DNA of 20,121 bases from Bimuria novae-zelandiae CBS 107.79 (taxonomy: Eukaryota > Ascomycota > Dothideomycetes > Pleosporales > Didymosphaeriaceae), in assembly GCA_010015655.1 (NCBI GenBank), contig ML976783.1, positions 1 through 20,121 on the forward strand. Reading direction: 5' to 3'. The position numbers were made by a program, and so were the translations under genes. Below the pieces are notes generated by a model. The model worked only from the letters and a program-made list of their open reading frames with translations, searched no databases and was not told where the DNA came from. Shown here piece after piece: positions 18,996 through 20,121 of the stretch. Numbering within the stretch: position 1 is the first letter of the stretch; every line of letters begins with the position of its first letter.

Positions 18996-20121
18996 GGCTG
19001 GTTTTCCTTCCTGTGTGCTGTTTAGTACGTGTTAATGGTGGTATAGGGTGTAAAAGGGGTTGCTAGCACCCTAGGGCTCCGCCTAAGCAGAGTTAGATGG
19101 TAATGTCCTAGAATAGGTGGAAACCTGCAGCATAAATAAAAGGGCCTTATATGTAGACGAACAGGCGCGCTACGTTTTCTACGCAGATAAAGATTGGTAG
19201 GGTTTATAGAGCTACTTTATACATTCGGGTTGCATACTCCTTAAAACATTAAACACCCTATCTAGGCTGCTTGTGCTATATAATAGTCTTACTACTATAC
19301 CTAATTACTAACGTGCCGCCTATGCCTCCTTAGCTATCCCTAAGTGTTAGGTACGCCTCCTCCTAGATTATGTTACTGTAATAGCTACGCCGTTGGGCCA
19401 TTAGCCCACGCTAACGTCTCTCTACCGCCTTGGATGGCAATGCGTTAAAACGTAATACGTAGCCACTAGACGTGCTAGGGCACTAGCCACGTAGGCATTT
19501 TTCTAGTCGAGTTCCTCTCTTTCCTAAGTAGTACGTGGCCCCCAAACAAATTCCCCTTTTAGGCTAAGTGTACTAATTTTAGTCTGGGATACTAGCCAAC
19601 ACTCTCTATCTATGCTAGACGCTATCTTTTTAGGGTTAATAAGTAAGATAGGTCTCTCTGCCTAAAGTGGTGAGTATAACAGATACTATACACCATAGTT
19701 AGACGCTGCCTTTGGGACCTCTGTATTAATATATTACTTGGCTATTTTTTGCTGCACCTTAACGCCACCGTCGTCTAGGCCAAACCGTGTATTTATATTA
19801 CTAAATTGTAGGGGGGCGTTCCTTTATTATAATTATTAGATAAGGCGCTGTTAAGATTACTAAGCTATAATTAGATAGATCTTACTATAAGAATATTTAT
19901 ACTAAACTTAGACTTATCGTCCACTTTAGGCAGCATACGAATAGTATCGCCTACTATAATTTATTTACTTTTAGTATAGATTCTATGGCAGAAAATATCT
20001 GTCTTAGGCCACTTGCCTTAAAAATAGTGTTTATCTATAAGAGATATTAGGGCTATAATAGTAAATACGTTTTATATAGTAGCATGCCGCTCTTGCTTTA
20101 TAAGACTACTAATATACTCTT
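18996..20121. other. Strongly RIP-like DNA, no recognisable gene
   Basis: Both strands are broken by frequent TAA/TAG. The immediate upstream region of the hydrolase (18996-19250) has no evident TATA or CAAT arrangement that I would trust. One minus frame at about 19560-19320 remains protein-like with only a few TAG stops and an Arg-rich segment ('GLMAQRRSYYSNII'), but I do not recognise it. The last 500 bases are very A/T-rich. Confidence 0.45.

Noticed and set aside
1..20121. tRNA, rRNA or other structured RNA genes
   Set aside because: I saw no tRNA-like cloverleaf with intact A and B boxes and no rRNA sequence on either strand, though weak cases could be missed by eye.

Overview
This window is the left end of a chromosome from a filamentous ascomycete (Pezizomycotina type). 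It opens with about 16 CCCTAA telomere repeats. Behind them lie RecQ-type telomere-linked helicase (TLH) genes, and almost every coding tract carries the signature of repeat-induced point mutation (RIP): C-to-T and G-to-A changes, mainly CpA to TpA, with CpG largely spared. Short 53-62 nt introns in one gene also fit a filamentous fungus. I see no bacterial-type features. No gene in the window looks intact.

Layout. 1-95: terminal telomere repeat. 93-2704 and 2705-6447: two head-to-tail copies of a TLH unit, both coding on the minus strand towards the telomere. The shared part (offset exactly 3772) shows no net indel over about 2.6 kb, and the stretches I compared differ almost only by transitions. 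The outer copy is cut by the telomere in the middle of the protein. The inner copy runs into the helicase domain and is cut at helicase motif III by the start of the outer copy. 6448-12.7 kb: A/T-rich, heavily mutated DNA with a probable gypsy-type reverse transcriptase relic near 9 kb, an unidentified coding-like block near 10.3 kb, hairpins, and a 12-bp minisatellite at 11987-12094.

12.7-18.1 kb is a GC-richer, less mutated island with three plus-strand decayed genes. The first (13010-14656) is a multi-pass membrane protein ending in a DUF3431 domain, with 12 internal stops and no frameshift. The second and third (about 14657-15990 and 16196-17900) are two diverged relatives of an unidentified single-pass membrane protein with a cytosolic tail carrying an 'AWPxPL' motif. 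18092-18995 (minus) is a secreted SGNH/GDSL hydrolase that I could rebuild as three exons and 262 codons; all catalytic blocks are recognisable but it has nine internal stops. 18996-20121 is again heavily mutated DNA without a recognisable gene.

Taken together, this is a RIP-silenced subtelomere. The TLH array is a typical telomere-adjacent multicopy family. The membrane/DUF3431/SGNH group looks like an accessory, surface-related gene cluster that was caught by RIP after duplication. The most novel points are the TM-DUF3431 architecture, the paired unidentified membrane proteins, the telomere-like motifs inside the TLH unit, and the hairpin repeat that marks its edge. All reading was by eye; no database search was possible.
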